64,000 nt of DNA. Source: Neisseriaceae bacterium. Lineage in GTDB: Bacteria > Pseudomonadota > Gammaproteobacteria > Burkholderiales > Neisseriaceae. The translations under genes and the position numbers were made by a program. Below the pieces are notes generated by a model. It saw only the letters and a list, made by a program, of their open reading frames with translations. It did not search any database and was not told the DNA's origin. The number at the start of each line of letters is the position of its first letter. Position 1 is the stretch's first letter. The stretch spans positions 62,001-126,000 of the forward strand of contig JAGOQM010000006.1 in assembly GCA_017991555.1 (NCBI GenBank), given 5' to 3'. Shown here piece by piece: positions 7,496-16,760 of this stretch.

Positions 7496-8062
7496 TCAAT
7501 CTGAACGCTGGGCTAAATCACAAGGCTGATGGTGGTCATTAACCAAGCCAGCCGCCTGCATGAAAGCGTAGCAAATGGTCGACCCCACAAATTTAAAGCC
7601 GCGCTGTTTAAGCGCCTTAGCCAGCGCATCAGAGGCTTCGGTGCGCGCGGGCACCTCAGCCATAGACGTCCGCACTGGCGCGTCCTGAGGCCCCGCAAAA
7701 CCCCACACAAACGCAGCGAAGTCTTCCCCTGCCGCCTGCATGGTCAAATAGGCCCGCGCATTGCCGATGATGGCTTGGATTTTGCCACGGTGGCGAATGA
7801 TGCCGGCATCCAACACCAGCCGTTCAACGTCAGCCTCGGTCATGGTCGCCACCCGCTCTGGCACAAAGTCGTGAAAGCAGGCCAAATAGTGGGCGCGCTT
7901 GCGCAACACCGTGATCCACGACAGCCCCGCCTGCTGCCCCTCAAGACACAGCAGGCCAAACAGGGCTTGGCCATTGTGCACCGGCCGCCCCCACTCTTCG
8001 TCATGGTAGGCTTGATACAGCGGGTCATCAGAGACCCAAGCACAGCGCTGATGAATCGTCAT
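7496..8062 (-). CDS. tag: DNA-3-methyladenine glycosylase I
   Basis: This constitutive base-excision repair glycosylase removes 3-methyladenine from alkylated DNA. The 188-residue length matches Tag (187 in E. coli). Recognisable are the N-terminal RCAWV, YHDEEWG, GLSWITVLRKR and the C-terminal HHQPC. Cys7, the YHD His and the HHQPC His/Cys are the expected structural zinc ligands. It starts three bases after the CdsA-like stop, so it is the last gene of the phospholipid-gene operon, with no evident functional link to it. Confidence 0.95.
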   Translation of the reverse strand: MTIHQRCAWVSDDPLYQAYHDEEWGRPVHNGQALFGLLCLEGQQAGLSWITVLRKRAHYLACFHDFVPERVATMTEADVERLVLDAGIIRHRGKIQAIIGNARAYLTMQAAGEDFAAFVWGFAGPQDAPVRTSMAEVPARTEASDALAKALKQRGFKFVGSTICYAFMQAAGLVNDHHQPCDLAQRSD

Positions 8063-8065
8063 GAT

Positions 8066-9013
8066 TTAATCCGTAAAGAAAAAACGAATGATGTGGAAAA
8101 ACACCGGCGCCGAGAAACATAAAGAATCGATGCGATCCATCATGCCGCCATGCCCTTGAATCATCGCGCCAAAGTCTTTAATCCCAACGTCGCGCTTAAT
8201 CGCCGACATGCACAGCCCCCCTGCAAAGCCCGCTAGGGTAATGGCCAACGAAATTAAAGCCGCCTGCCAGGGCGCAAACGGGGTGATCCACCACAGCGAC
8301 GTGCCCAACAGCACCGCCGCGCCGATGCCGCCAAAAAAGCCTTCACGGGTTTTGTTCGGGCTCACGTTCGGCGCAATCGGGTGTTTGCCCCACAGCTTGC
8401 CGAAAATATACTGCAACACATCGGAGCCCTGCACCACAATCATCAAAAACAAGATCAGCTTGATGTTCTCACCGCTAAAGCCCTCAATGTCCAGCATGAG
8501 TAAGGCCGGCACGTGGCTGATGCAGTAAATCGCGATCATCAAGCTCCATTGGATCTTGGCCATGCGCCCCATGTAATCCGTGGTGTCACCGCCCATCGCA
8601 ATCAGGGTAGGCACAAACAAGAACACGTACACCGGAATCAAAATCGAGAACAGGCCATACCAACCCGTCGCCACCAAAATATATTGCAGCGGCAAAATGA
8701 CAAAAAAGCACACAAACAGGGTTTGATGATCGCTGGGCTTGGTCGGCGTTAAGGTTAAGCATTCGCGCAGGGCAAAAAACGAAATCAGCACGAACAACAG
8801 CACCGAGCCGGTGGTGCCCACCAATAAGGCAATGGTCACCACAATACACATCAACCACCACGCCCGAATGCGCGCGTTTAGGTTTTCAATCGTGGCCTTG
8901 GCCGAGCCTTGGCCATACAGTTTGGCTAAAACAAAGCCAATCAGGCTGGCCACGACCAGCAAGGCAAACAGGCCCTGTAACAATAATCTTAGGTTTGCAT
9001 CAACGTGGGTCAT
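8066..9013 (-). CDS. CdsA-like phosphatidate cytidylyltransferase (YnbB-type paralogue)
   Basis: CDP-diacylglycerol synthase family: CTP plus phosphatidate gives CDP-diacylglycerol at the inner membrane. The protein has 315 residues and about eight membrane segments. The C-terminal signature is readable as KRDVGIKDFG followed by QGHGGMMDRIDSL, with Gln where the consensus has Pro before GHGG. SPNKTREGFFGG is the conserved upstream block. The ATG at 9013 overlaps the acyltransferase stop (ATGA) and has GAGG upstream. Its neighbours are a CDP-alcohol phosphatidyltransferase and an acyltransferase, as in ynbAB-like clusters, not the uppS/dxr context of the housekeeping cdsA. It is therefore probably a second, accessory enzyme. 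Confidence 0.88.
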   Translation of the reverse strand: MTHVDANLRLLLQGLFALLVVASLIGFVLAKLYGQGSAKATIENLNARIRAWWLMCIVVTIALLVGTTGSVLLFVLISFFALRECLTLTPTKPSDHQTLFVCFFVILPLQYILVATGWYGLFSILIPVYVFLFVPTLIAMGGDTTDYMGRMAKIQWSLMIAIYCISHVPALLMLDIEGFSGENIKLILFLMIVVQGSDVLQYIFGKLWGKHPIAPNVSPNKTREGFFGGIGAAVLLGTSLWWITPFAPWQAALISLAITLAGFAGGLCMSAIKRDVGIKDFGAMIQGHGGMMDRIDSLCFSAPVFFHIIRFFFTD

Positions 9014-9675
9014 GGGGCCAACTCCTCTAGTGCCTGCTGGGCACGGGCCAAAAACTGGTGACGATCTTCGTCTGCCGCCAAGGGCGCAATCGGGGCGCCA
9101 AAAGTAGCCGAACAAATAATCGGCACAATCAGCTTGGTGCCCTTAGGCAAAACACGGTTTAGGTTTTCTAGGTACACCGGAATGAACTCGGCCTGTGGAT
9201 ATTGCTTGATTAAATGGTAGAGGCCGCTCTTAAAAGGGCCCACGCCGGCACCGCTGTTGCGCGTGCCTTCCGGGAAAATAATGATGGCTTCATCTTGCGC
9301 CAGCAGCGTGCCCATGGCCGTAATCGGATTTTCCGCCACTTCACCCTCACCGCTGGGCTTTTGGCGATTAATCAACAGGGCCTTAAACACATACTGGGCG
9401 ATGTAGCGCTTCAGCGGCGTGGCGTCCCAATAGTCGCGGGCGGCCACAGGATGCACGGTTGGGCGCAGCTCCTTGGGCATGCCCGCCCAAATCACCAAAC
9501 CATCCAAATGGCTGGAATGGTTGGCGTAATACACCCGCGCCCCAGCCTTAGGCGTACAGCCCTGCCAACGCACCTGCACGCCCGTAATCAAGCGGCACAG
9601 CAACACCAACACATAACCCGTAAAGGCTTGGGCCCAACGCCAACGCATATAAAAAGCTTCATTGTGCCCGTTCAT
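9010..9675 (-). CDS. 1-acyl-glycerol-3-phosphate acyltransferase-like protein (PlsC family)
   Basis: This acyltransferase of the PlsC/LPLAT family has 221 residues. The catalytic H-x4-D is HSSHLD within ANHSSHLDGL. The second family motif is FPEGTR, followed by PFKSGLYHL. An N-terminal hydrophobic segment anchors it. ATG 9675 is chosen because GGAGG lies eight bases upstream and it overlaps the preceding gene by 17 bases; the frame continues further upstream, but only as a shadow. It probably makes phosphatidate or remodels the acyl chains used by the adjacent CdsA-like enzyme. Confidence 0.9.
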   Translation of the reverse strand: MNGHNEAFYMRWRWAQAFTGYVLVLLCRLITGVQVRWQGCTPKAGARVYYANHSSHLDGLVIWAGMPKELRPTVHPVAARDYWDATPLKRYIAQYVFKALLINRQKPSGEGEVAENPITAMGTLLAQDEAIIIFPEGTRNSGAGVGPFKSGLYHLIKQYPQAEFIPVYLENLNRVLPKGTKLIVPIICSATFGAPIAPLAADEDRHQFLARAQQALEELAP

Positions 9676-10315
9676 GTAAATCCTCCAAGACCACCATCGT
9701 ACGCCGCCAGGCCGTCCAAGCACTGCCGATCACAATCAGCACCAGTGCGCCCAGCAACAGCATCGCCGCCCAGTCGCTTGGCACCACCGCCCCCACTAAG
9801 GCCGCCACGGTAAGCAGCGCCATGCGCTGCTGCTTGGCCATGGGCCCCAGAAATTTTTGCGCCAGGCCACAGCTGCCGCCCAAAACGCGCACATAGGCCG
9901 TCGCCATCGCCAACAGCGCCGCCGCCCAGCCCAAGTGCGCTGCCCACGGCCATACGCTTAAGCCATAACCCACGCCCAACAAAATCAGGCTGTCGGCCAC
10001 GCGATCAGGCAACTCGTTGTACACTTCACCGCCGGGCGTTTTAAGGCCACCCTCAACCGCCACCATGCCATCAAATAGATTGCACAATAACCGTCCTTGA
10101 ATGCACAGCGCCGCCAGCACCAACAACACCCGTTGGCCTCCCTCGGCGGCATACCCTAAGCCCACCCAAAAACAAAACCCCGCCAGCAGGGCAAACCCCA
10201 TGCTGGCAACGGAAATATGGTTCGGCAACACGCCCTTTTTCGCCAACCAAGTGGCGGTGGCCCCGGCCATGCGGCTCCCGCGCGCCTTAATCGGCCGTCT
10301 GTTTTCTACACTCAT
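9659..10315 (-). CDS. CDP-alcohol phosphatidyltransferase family protein (variant active-site motif)
   Basis: This membrane enzyme of 218 residues and about six hydrophobic segments would transfer a phosphatidyl group from CDP-diacylglycerol to an alcohol. The family motif D-G-x2-A-R-x8-G-x3-D-x3-D is readable but altered. It runs DGMVAV, eight residues, then GEVYNELPDRVAD: Arg is Val and the third Asp is Asn, followed by two Asp. YnbA-like members have similar variants. It is the first gene of the coupled lipid cluster (17-base overlap with the acyltransferase). The acceptor alcohol cannot be read from the sequence. Confidence 0.85.
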   Translation of the reverse strand: MSVENRRPIKARGSRMAGATATWLAKKGVLPNHISVASMGFALLAGFCFWVGLGYAAEGGQRVLLVLAALCIQGRLLCNLFDGMVAVEGGLKTPGGEVYNELPDRVADSLILLGVGYGLSVWPWAAHLGWAAALLAMATAYVRVLGGSCGLAQKFLGPMAKQQRMALLTVAALVGAVVPSDWAAMLLLGALVLIVIGSAWTAWRRTMVVLEDLHERAQ

Positions 10316-10403
10316 GTGTCTCTTTCCCTGGGCTTTATCCAGCCGCTCAATGCCCTACTGAATCCGTCAAAATACCGTGACGGGCTCATTTAAGCCGTAA
10401 AAA

Positions 10404-10441
10404 AACCCATGCACTTCATGAAACATCATTGGGCATGGGTT
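10404..10441 (-). terminator. Rho-independent terminator downstream of the 27-codon ORF
   Basis: The arms AACCCATGC (10404-10412) and GCATGGGTT (10433-10441) are perfect complements. On the minus strand the hairpin is followed by a T-run continuing through 10401. It ends transcription coming from the mini-ORF before the phospholipid operon. Confidence 0.8.
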
Positions 10442-10462
10442 AGGTCTGTGGCCACAAGGCCC

Positions 10463-10546
10463 TTAACCGCCAAAGTAACCATTGGCGGCAACGCTCAAAA
10501 TAATGCCAATAGCGGCAATCAGCAATAATCTGGTGATCAAGTTCAT
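10463..10546 (-). CDS. 27-residue hydrophobic mini-protein
   Basis: A complete ATG-to-TAA frame encodes 27 residues. It starts MNLITRLLL, continues as one hydrophobic helix (about residues 4-21) and ends NGYFGG. It has one positive residue near the N-terminus and looks like a single-pass small membrane protein. The upstream region carries AAGAAAG six bases before the ATG and AGGA further out. The frame sits between a hairpin at 10572-10603 and a terminator at 10404-10441, so it occupies its own short transcript of about 200 bases. I recognise no family. A regulatory RNA with an incidental frame is the alternative. Confidence 0.5.
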   Translation of the reverse strand: MNLITRLLLIAAIGIILSVAANGYFGG

Positions 10547-10571
10547 AGAATACTTTCTTATCCTGAAAAAT

Positions 10572-10603
10572 AAAAGGTTGCCTAAGGCCTAGGCAACCTT
10601 TTT
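10572..10603. terminator. Perfect 13-bp hairpin with T-run after tyrB
   Basis: The arms AAAAGGTTGCCTA (10572-10584) and TAGGCAACCTTTT (10590-10602) enclose loop AGGCC. It has A/T runs on both sides and so can act in either direction. It lies 28 bases past the tyrB stop and 25 bases before the mini-ORF start, so that ORF needs read-through or a promoter inside the tyrB end. Confidence 0.85.
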
Positions 10604-10630
10604 AGTATCAGCATGATAGTACAGCTCGGA

Positions 10631-11827
10631 TTAGTCTTGCAATACGGTGGCGAAGGCAGACGCCACATAATCCACGTTGTCGTTGTTCAAACCCGCCACG
10701 CACATGCGGCCAGAACCCACTAGGTAAATCGCAAATTCATCTTTTAAACGATCCACTTGCGCTGGGGTCAAGCCGGTAAAGCTAAACATGCCGCGTTGGT
10801 TCAAGAAATAAGAAAAATCTTTACCCGGTACCTTGGCGCTCAACACGTCATACAATTTTTGACGCATTTCTTTAATGCGCACGCGCATTTGCGCCACTTC
10901 CTCAGCCCACTCAGCGTGTAGCTCAGGATTGTTCATCACCTCGGCGGTAATATAAGCGCCGTGAGCCGGTGGATTAGAGTAGGTACGGCGAATCACCAGC
11001 TTCAACTGGCCCATCACCAAGTCCGCTTCTTCTTTGCTTGGGCTCACCACCGACAAACCACCACAGCGCTCGCCGTAGTAAGACAGGTTTTTCGAGAACG
11101 AATTGCTCACAAAAAACGACACGCCGGCGTTCATCATGGCGCGAATGGCAAACACGTCTTCTTCCAAGCCATCGCCAAAGCCTTGGTAGGCAATGTCCAT
11201 GAACGGAATCAATTCACGCGCTTGCACCACGGCAATCACTTGGTTCCACTGTTCTGGCGTTAAATCGACGCCGGTGGGGTTGTGACAGCAAGGGTGCAAC
11301 AACACGATGGTTTGCTTCGGTAAGGTTTTAAACAAAGACAGCATGTCTTCGAAACACACGCCGCCAGTTTCGGCGTCGTAGTAAGGGTATTTTTTAACCG
11401 TGATGCCCGCGCCTTCAAAAATGGCGATGTGGTTGGCCCAGGTCGGGTCGCTCACATAGCATTCGCTGTTTGGGAAGTAGCTGTGTAGGAACTCGGCGCC
11501 AATCTTCAAGGCACCAGAGCCGCCCAAGGTTTGTACGGTGGCAATACGGCCTTCTTTGACTGCGGCTGCATCGGCCCCAAACAATAGGTTTTGCACTGCG
11601 CTACGGTAGGCGGCTAGGCCTTCCATCGGCAAATAAGAACGAGGAGACAAATGTTCAGCACGAGCGGTTTCCGCTTTTTTAACCGTGTCTAATAAAGGCA
11701 ACAGACCAGCGCCATCCTGATACAGGCCAATGCTAAGGTTAACCTTAGGCGAGCGGGTATCTTTATTGTACGCATCAACTAAACCAAAAATCGGGTCACC
11801 AGGGTAAAAATCAACGTGCTGAAACAT
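10631..11827 (-). CDS. tyrB: Aromatic amino acid aminotransferase
   Basis: This PLP-dependent class I aminotransferase interconverts aromatic (and aspartate/branched) amino acids and their keto acids with glutamate/2-oxoglutarate. The 398 residues match TyrB/AspC (397). The PLP lysine lies in SFSKNLSYYGERCG. HPCCHNPTGVD is the conserved block in the large domain, and the C-terminal Arg is in GSGRMCVAGLN. ATG 11827 has AGGA eight bases upstream and begins MFQHVDFYPGDP, the usual start; a longer frame upstream is not needed. AspC is the alternative name, since the two cannot be separated by sequence reading alone. It is monocistronic, with a terminator downstream. Confidence 0.92.
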   Translation of the reverse strand: MFQHVDFYPGDPIFGLVDAYNKDTRSPKVNLSIGLYQDGAGLLPLLDTVKKAETARAEHLSPRSYLPMEGLAAYRSAVQNLLFGADAAAVKEGRIATVQTLGGSGALKIGAEFLHSYFPNSECYVSDPTWANHIAIFEGAGITVKKYPYYDAETGGVCFEDMLSLFKTLPKQTIVLLHPCCHNPTGVDLTPEQWNQVIAVVQARELIPFMDIAYQGFGDGLEEDVFAIRAMMNAGVSFFVSNSFSKNLSYYGERCGGLSVVSPSKEEADLVMGQLKLVIRRTYSNPPAHGAYITAEVMNNPELHAEWAEEVAQMRVRIKEMRQKLYDVLSAKVPGKDFSYFLNQRGMFSFTGLTPAQVDRLKDEFAIYLVGSGRMCVAGLNNDNVDYVASAFATVLQD

Positions 11828-11911
11828 GGTTACTGTCCTATAAAAGTCAACGATTAAAGTGCCCAAATAAATCAGGCACAGTCATTCATTCTAACCCAAA
11901 CGCCCCAAAAG

Positions 11912-11949
11912 AAAAGCCCGTTTTTTGAAAAAATAGACAAAAAACGGGC
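11912..11949 (-). terminator. Terminator downstream of miaB
   Basis: The arms GCCCGTTTTTTG (11916-11927) and CAAAAAACGGGC (11938-11949) are perfect 12-base complements. On the minus strand the hairpin is followed by TTTTC. It lies in the gap between the miaB stop and the tyrB start. Confidence 0.82.
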
Positions 11950-11990
11950 ACTTTATGGCGTTGAGTGTGGCACATTAGGCCAGTGACGCT

Positions 11991-13322
11991 TTAATCTTCG
12001 GCAATCACCATCTCGCCCTTCAGTGAGAACGTGCCTGCGGCGGTGATTTTCAAGTCCACCATTTGGTTAATCAGGCGTGGGTTACCGACAAAATTCACCA
12101 CCCGATTGTTTTCGGTGCGCGCCTGCAATTGGTTTGGGTCTTTCTTGGAAATGCCCACCACCAGGCAAGGCTGAACCGAATCGACCATGCTCAGGTTAAT
12201 GCGCTTGGTTTCGGCTTCAATCACCACGTTCAAAGCCTCTAGGCGGCGGACTTTTTCACTGTGCGGCGTTTCGTCCGGCAGGTTGGCTGCGGGCGTGCCT
12301 GGGCGGGCGCTGTAAATGAACACATAGCTCAGGTCAAAGGCCACGTCTTTAACCAATTTAAGGGTGGCCTCGAATTCGGCTTCGGTTTCACCGGGAAAGC
12401 CCACAATGAAATCAGAGCTTAGGCACAGGTCGGGGCGAATGGCGCGCAGCTTGCGAATGATGGACTTATACTCTAGCGCAGTGTAACCCCGTTTCATGGC
12501 CGCTAAAACGCGATCTGAGCCACTTTGAACCGGCAGGTGTAGGTGAGACACCAATTTCGGCAGCTTGCGGTAGCAGTCGATGATGCGGTCGTTAAACTCA
12601 CGCGGATGACTGGTGGTGAAACGAATGCGCTCAATGCCGGGAATTTCATGCACGAACGCCAGCAGCATGGCGAAATCACAGATCTCGCCGTCGGCCATTT
12701 TGCCGTAATAGGCGTTCACGTTCTGACCCAAGAGGTTAATCTCTTTCACCCCCTGTGCGGCCAGGCCGGCTACTTCGACCAAGACGTCTTCAAACGGACG
12801 CGACACCTCTTCGCCACGGGTATACGGCACCACGCAGAAGCTACAGTATTTAGAACAGCCTTCCATGATCGACACGAAGGCCGAGCCGCCATCCACCCGT
12901 GCCGGCGGCAGGTGATCAAACTTTTCAATTTCAGGGAAGGAAATGTCGACCTGAGGTAGGCCACTGGTTTTTTTATCGTCAATCAGCTGCGGCAAGCGGT
13001 GTAGGGTTTGTGGGCCAAACACCACGTCCACATAGGGCGCACGCTTGATGATGGTCTCGCCCTCTTGCGACGCCACGCAGCCGCCCACGCCGATCACCAG
13101 ATCAGGGTTTTTCTCTTTGAATTTACGCACGCGGCCCAAATCCGAAAACACTTTTTCCTGTGCTTTCTCACGAATGCTACAGGTGTTAAACAAGATGATG
13201 TCTGCCTCTTCGGGCAGATCGGTACGCGTCAATGCCTCGCCCTGAGCCAAAACGTCGAGCATTTTATCGGAGTCATATTCATTCATCTGACAGCCGAAGG
13301 TACGGATGTATACTTTTTTCAT
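11991..13322 (-). CDS. miaB: tRNA-2-methylthio-N6-isopentenyladenosine synthase
   Basis: This radical-SAM methylthiotransferase acts on A37 of tRNAs reading UNN codons. Its domains in order are UPF0004 (residues 1-110, with the three cluster cysteines in [21 protein letters not shown] and GVGGCVASQ), radical SAM with [15 protein letters not shown] (about 150-165), and C-terminal TRAM (about 375-440). At 443 residues it is the usual length. I chose ATG 13322 ([14 protein letters not shown]) over a longer frame. It lies between its own terminator and the end of the alpha operon, and its promoter must be in the 180-base gap before 13503. Confidence 0.96.
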   Translation of the reverse strand: MKKVYIRTFGCQMNEYDSDKMLDVLAQGEALTRTDLPEEADIILFNTCSIREKAQEKVFSDLGRVRKFKEKNPDLVIGVGGCVASQEGETIIKRAPYVDVVFGPQTLHRLPQLIDDKKTSGLPQVDISFPEIEKFDHLPPARVDGGSAFVSIMEGCSKYCSFCVVPYTRGEEVSRPFEDVLVEVAGLAAQGVKEINLLGQNVNAYYGKMADGEICDFAMLLAFVHEIPGIERIRFTTSHPREFNDRIIDCYRKLPKLVSHLHLPVQSGSDRVLAAMKRGYTALEYKSIIRKLRAIRPDLCLSSDFIVGFPGETEAEFEATLKLVKDVAFDLSYVFIYSARPGTPAANLPDETPHSEKVRRLEALNVVIEAETKRINLSMVDSVQPCLVVGISKKDPNQLQARTENNRVVNFVGNPRLINQMVDLKITAAGTFSLKGEMVIAED

Positions 13323-13462
13323 GATGTGCTGTGTCCAAATGGGTCTGAACAACGCGTGAACGCAATTCAAAAACAACGGTTACGAGTGTAAGGGTTAATA
13401 CCCAGCCGATTACCATAACCTGCTATGAGCAAAGCCTATGGTAAGCAGCCGTTACAAATAAG

Positions 13463-13491
13463 AAAAGCCAACCCCGAAGGGCTGGCTTTTT
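13463..13491 (-). terminator. Terminator at the end of the ribosomal alpha operon
   Basis: AAAAGCCA (13463-13470) pairs with TGGCTTTT (13483-13490), and an inner CCC/GGG closes a CGAA loop. On the minus strand this gives a GC-rich stem with a tetraloop and a T-run, 14 bases after the rplQ stop. A/T runs on both sides allow two-way function. Confidence 0.85.
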
Positions 13492-13503
13492 AAGCATATT
13501 GGC

Positions 13504-13887
13504 TTACTCTTCAGCAGAAGTAACTTCTGCTGCGCGGTCAACCAATTCAACCAAGGCCATAGGTGCATTGTCGCCAGGGCGGAAGCCGTATTTAAGAATA
13601 CGAACATAACCGCCATTGCGTGCAGCAAAGCGAGGACCCAAATCACCGAATAACTTAACCACTACGTCACGATCGCGAGTGCGGTCGAAAGCCAAGCGGC
13701 GGTTAGCCAATGAAGGTTTTTTACCTAGAGTGATCAAAGGCTCAGCGATACGGCGTAGCTCTTTGGCTTTAGGCAAAGTGGTCACGATGGTTTCATGGGT
13801 CAACAAAGAGTTGGCCATGTTACGAAGCATAGCCATACGATGGCTGCTCGTGCGATTTAATTTACGATTACTATTACGATGACGCAT
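13504..13887 (-). CDS. rplQ: 50S ribosomal protein L17
   Basis: This 23S-binding protein sits at the rim of the polypeptide exit tunnel. It has 127 residues, the same as E. coli. The N-terminus [17 protein letters not shown] and block [14 protein letters not shown] are highly conserved. It is the last gene of the alpha unit, 24 bases after rpoA, with the terminator immediately behind. Confidence 0.99.
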   Translation of the reverse strand: MRHRNSNRKLNRTSSHRMAMLRNMANSLLTHETIVTTLPKAKELRRIAEPLITLGKKPSLANRRLAFDRTRDRDVVVKLFGDLGPRFAARNGGYVRILKYGFRPGDNAPMALVELVDRAAEVTSAEE

Positions 13888-13911
13888 GTCATTAGTCCTT
13901 TAATCTTTAAC

Positions 13912-14901
13912 TTACGGCTTTTCTAAACCTGCAGGTGGCCAAGTTTCTAACTTAGAACCCAAGGTCAAGCCTTTAGAAGCCAAAACTTCTTTAATTTCAT
14001 TTAGTGATTTACGGCCAAGATTAGGCGTTTTCAACAACTCAGTTTCGGTACGTTGAATCAAATCACCAATGTAATAAATATCTTCGGCTTTCAAGCAGTT
14101 TGCAGAACGAACAGTAAGCTCAAGATCGTCAACAGGACGCAACAAAATCGGATCGATTGGTGGTGTTTTTTCAACCACTTCTTCAACAGGAGTCCCTTGC
14201 AAGTCAGCAAAAATTGACATTTGGTCAATTAAGATACGCGCCGAGGCACGTACTGCTTCTTCTGGCTCTACCACACCGTTGGTTTCAATGTCTAAAACCA
14301 AGCGGTCCAAGTCTGTGCGTTGCTCTACACGAGCAGATTCAACAGAAAAGCTTACACGGCTAACAGGAGAGAAGCTGGCATCCATCAAGATGGCGCCGAT
14401 TTCCCGATTGTCGTCCTTGCCTTTGCGGCTAGCAACTGGCTGATAACCACGACCTTTTTCTACCTTGATTTCCATGTCCACGCTACCATTGCCAGATAAA
14501 TGGCAAATCACGTGCTCTGGATTAATCAACTCAACATCATGAGGCAGTTCAATATCGCTAGCGCAAACAGCACCTTCGCCTGATTTTTTCAAGCGCAGAA
14601 TAACTGTTTCACGACCCTCAAGTTTGAACACCACACCTTTGAGGTTCAAAAGGATGTCAACAACGTCCTCTTGAACCCCTTCAAGGGTCGAGTACTCATG
14701 CAATACGCCAGAGATGGTCACTTCGGTAGGCGCAAAACCATTCATGGAAGACAACAAGATCCGACGCAAGGCATTACCTAAAGTATGGCCGAAACCACGT
14801 TCAAATGGCTCCATAGATACTTTAGCACGCGTTGCCGAAATTGGCTCCACATCAATTACGCGGGGTTTCAAAAATTCCGAAGCGCTATTTTGCATATTCA
14901 T
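13912..14901 (-). CDS. rpoA: RNA polymerase alpha subunit
   Basis: The 329-residue alpha subunit has the same length as in E. coli. The N-terminal assembly domain (about 1-235) contains [20 protein letters not shown]. The C-terminal domain (about 250-329) carries [13 protein letters not shown], the DNA- and activator-contact helix with the UP-element arginine (E. coli Arg265 equivalent), and [16 protein letters not shown]. It lies between rpsD and rplQ in the alpha unit. Confidence 0.99.
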   Translation of the reverse strand: MNMQNSASEFLKPRVIDVEPISATRAKVSMEPFERGFGHTLGNALRRILLSSMNGFAPTEVTISGVLHEYSTLEGVQEDVVDILLNLKGVVFKLEGRETVILRLKKSGEGAVCASDIELPHDVELINPEHVICHLSGNGSVDMEIKVEKGRGYQPVASRKGKDDNREIGAILMDASFSPVSRVSFSVESARVEQRTDLDRLVLDIETNGVVEPEEAVRASARILIDQMSIFADLQGTPVEEVVEKTPPIDPILLRPVDDLELTVRSANCLKAEDIYYIGDLIQRTETELLKTPNLGRKSLNEIKEVLASKGLTLGSKLETWPPAGLEKP

Positions 14902-14920
14902 TTCCTCAACTGACTAGCGA

Positions 14921-15541
14921 TTATTTAGAGTAGAATTCAACGACTAGTTGTTCGTTAATATCACCAGTTAGCTCAGAACGATCAGGTACATTTTTAAAGG
15001 TACCTTCCATTTTTTGTGGGTCCACAGACACCCAGCTTGGGAAGCCAATTTGACCTGCCAATGCTAAGGCTTCTTGGATACGTACTTGTTTACGAGATTT
15101 CTCACGTACAACAACCACATCGCCAGCTTTAACTTGGTAAGATGGAATGTTTACTACTTGGCCATTCACCATAAAGGCTTTGTGACTAACCATTTGACGT
15201 GCTTCCGCACGAGTAGAACCAAAACCCATACGATAAACAACGTTATCTAAACGAGATTCCAACAATTGCAACAACAATTCGCCGGTAGAACCTTTGCGAC
15301 GATCAGCTTCAGCAAAGTAACGACGGAATTGACGTTCCAACACGCCGTAGATGCGGCGGATTTTTTGTTTTTCGCGTAACTGTAAGCCGTAGTCAGACAA
15401 ACGAGTGCGACGTGCACCGTGTTGACCTGGAGGGGTATCCAGCTTACATTTCGACTCTAGCGAACGACGAGCACTTTTCAAAAATAGATCAGTACCTTCG
15501 CGACGTGCTAGTTTACACTTGGGGCCTATGTAACGTGCCAT
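14921..15541 (-). CDS. rpsD: 30S ribosomal protein S4
   Basis: This primary 16S-binding assembly protein has 206 residues. It begins [20 protein letters not shown] and carries the S4 RNA-binding domain near [14 protein letters not shown]. It has only two N-terminal cysteines, so it is the zinc-free form. In E. coli S4 represses the alpha operon; the presence of a separate promoter before rpsM here would allow the same circuit. Confidence 0.99.
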   Translation of the reverse strand: MARYIGPKCKLARREGTDLFLKSARRSLESKCKLDTPPGQHGARRTRLSDYGLQLREKQKIRRIYGVLERQFRRYFAEADRRKGSTGELLLQLLESRLDNVVYRMGFGSTRAEARQMVSHKAFMVNGQVVNIPSYQVKAGDVVVVREKSRKQVRIQEALALAGQIGFPSWVSVDPQKMEGTFKNVPDRSELTGDINEQLVVEFYSK

Positions 15542-15560
15542 AACTCTTTAACTCCAAATC

Positions 15561-15956
15561 TTAGATACGACGTTTTTTCGGTGGACGACAACCGTTATGA
15601 GGAACGGGCGTCACGTCTGAAATGCTGGTGATTTTGAAGCCAAGAGCATTTAGCGCACGAACAGATGACTCACGACCAGGACCTGGGCCCTTAATGCGAA
15701 CTTCTAAATTCTTAACGCCATACTCTTGGGCAACTTTACCAGCTGCTTCAGCTGCTACTTGAGCAGCAAAAGGTGTGCTTTTACGTGAACCTTTAAAACC
15801 AGCGCCGCCTGAGGTAGCCCAAGATAATGCATTGCCTTGGCGGTCGGTGATAGTAATGATGGTGTTATTGAACGACGCGTGAACGTGAACAATGCCCTCA
15901 CTGACGGTTTTGCGTACTTTCTTGCGCACACGAGAAGCTGTGTTTGCTTTTGCCAT
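15561..15956 (-). CDS. rpsK: 30S ribosomal protein S11
   Basis: This platform protein of the small subunit near the Shine-Dalgarno helix has 131 residues. It shows [19 protein letters not shown] and the C-terminal [17 protein letters not shown]. It lies 19 bases after rpsM. Confidence 0.99.
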   Translation of the reverse strand: MAKANTASRVRKKVRKTVSEGIVHVHASFNNTIITITDRQGNALSWATSGGAGFKGSRKSTPFAAQVAAEAAGKVAQEYGVKNLEVRIKGPGPGRESSVRALNALGFKITSISDVTPVPHNGCRPPKKRRI

Positions 15957-15975
15957 TTCTAATTTCCTTTAATGA

Positions 15976-16338
15976 TTACTTCTTGCCTGCAATCGCTTTA
16001 CGAGGACCTTTACGGGTACGCGCATTAGTGCGAGTGCGTTGACCGCGACATGGTAAACCACGGCGGTGACGAAGACCACGGTAACTACCCATGTCCATCA
16101 AACGTTTAATGCTCATGGTTACTTCACGACGCAAGTCACCTTCAACTTCGAATTTGGCAACTTCGTTACGCAACGTTTCCAACTCAGCATCAGTTAGATC
16201 TTTAACCTTAGTCGCAGCGTTAATGCCTGCGCTTTGGCAAATCAATTTAGCACGGGTGCTGCCAATACCATAAATGGCCTGTAAACCAATTACGGCATGA
16301 GCGTTATTAGGGATATTTACCCCTGCAATACGGGCCAT
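15976..16338 (-). CDS. rpsM: 30S ribosomal protein S13
   Basis: This small-subunit head protein contacts the P-site tRNA and the large subunit. It has 120 residues, N-terminus [11 protein letters not shown] and the C-terminal basic [17 protein letters not shown]. It is the first gene of the alpha unit, and a good promoter (16366-16395) lies directly upstream. Confidence 0.99.
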   Translation of the reverse strand: MARIAGVNIPNNAHAVIGLQAIYGIGSTRAKLICQSAGINAATKVKDLTDAELETLRNEVAKFEVEGDLRREVTMSIKRLMDMGSYRGLRHRRGLPCRGQRTRTNARTRKGPRKAIAGKK

Positions 16339-16365
16339 AATTTTTCCTTAGAGCGAAAAATACGA

Positions 16366-16395
16366 ACTATAACATAAATCCAAGGTTTAATTCAA
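16366..16395 (-). promoter_or_regulatory. Candidate alpha-operon promoter upstream of rpsM
   Basis: Reading the minus strand, TTGAAT (-35, 16390-16395) is followed after 18 bases by TATAGT (-10, 16366-16371). It falls in the 58-base gap between rpmJ and rpsM, the position of the alpha promoter in E. coli. Confidence 0.6.
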
Positions 16396-16396
16396 A

Positions 16397-16510
16397 TTAA
16401 CCTTGTCTTTGCTTGTGGCGTGGATCAGTACAGATCACGCGTACAACTCGATTACGACGAATCACTTTACAGTGACGGCAAATCTTCTTAACAGAAGGTT
16501 GAACTCGCAT
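16397..16510 (-). CDS. rpmJ: 50S ribosomal protein L36
   Basis: This 37-residue ribosomal protein starts [19 protein letters not shown]. Its zinc-binding set is Cys11, Cys14, Cys27 and His32, so it is the zinc-containing form. It lies 19 bases after infA. It is very short but unmistakable, and closes the spc-type unit before the alpha promoter. Confidence 0.98.
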   Translation of the reverse strand: MRVQPSVKKICRHCKVIRRNRVVRVICTDPRHKQRQG

Positions 16511-16529
16511 AATAAATTCCTTTCATTCC

Positions 16530-16748
16530 TTATTTTGCACGGAAAACAATACGTGCACGAGTTAAGTCATAAGGGGTCATCTCCACGGTCACTTTGTCAC
16601 CGGGAGAAATTCTAATGTAATGCATGCGCATCTTACCCGAAATATGACCCAAAACCTCGTGGCCATTTTCCAAGCGAACTTTAAAGGTTGCGTTAGGCAA
16701 CATCTCTAAAATTTCGCCTTGCATCTGAATGGTATCTTCCTTAGCCAT
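16530..16748 (-). CDS. infA: Translation initiation factor IF-1
   Basis: This 72-residue OB-fold factor binds the ribosomal A site with IF-2 and IF-3 during initiation. The start [20 protein letters not shown] and block [14 protein letters not shown] are diagnostic. It lies between secY and rpmJ, as in many beta-proteobacteria, not apart as in E. coli. Confidence 0.99.
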   Translation of the reverse strand: MAKEDTIQMQGEILEMLPNATFKVRLENGHEVLGHISGKMRMHYIRISPGDKVTVEMTPYDLTRARIVFRAK

Positions 16749-16760
16749 TTTACTCTCTTA

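Noticed and set aside
8066..9013. Housekeeping cdsA
   Set aside because: The neighbours are not uppS, dxr or bamA and the signature differs at one position; a YnbB-like paralogue fits better.
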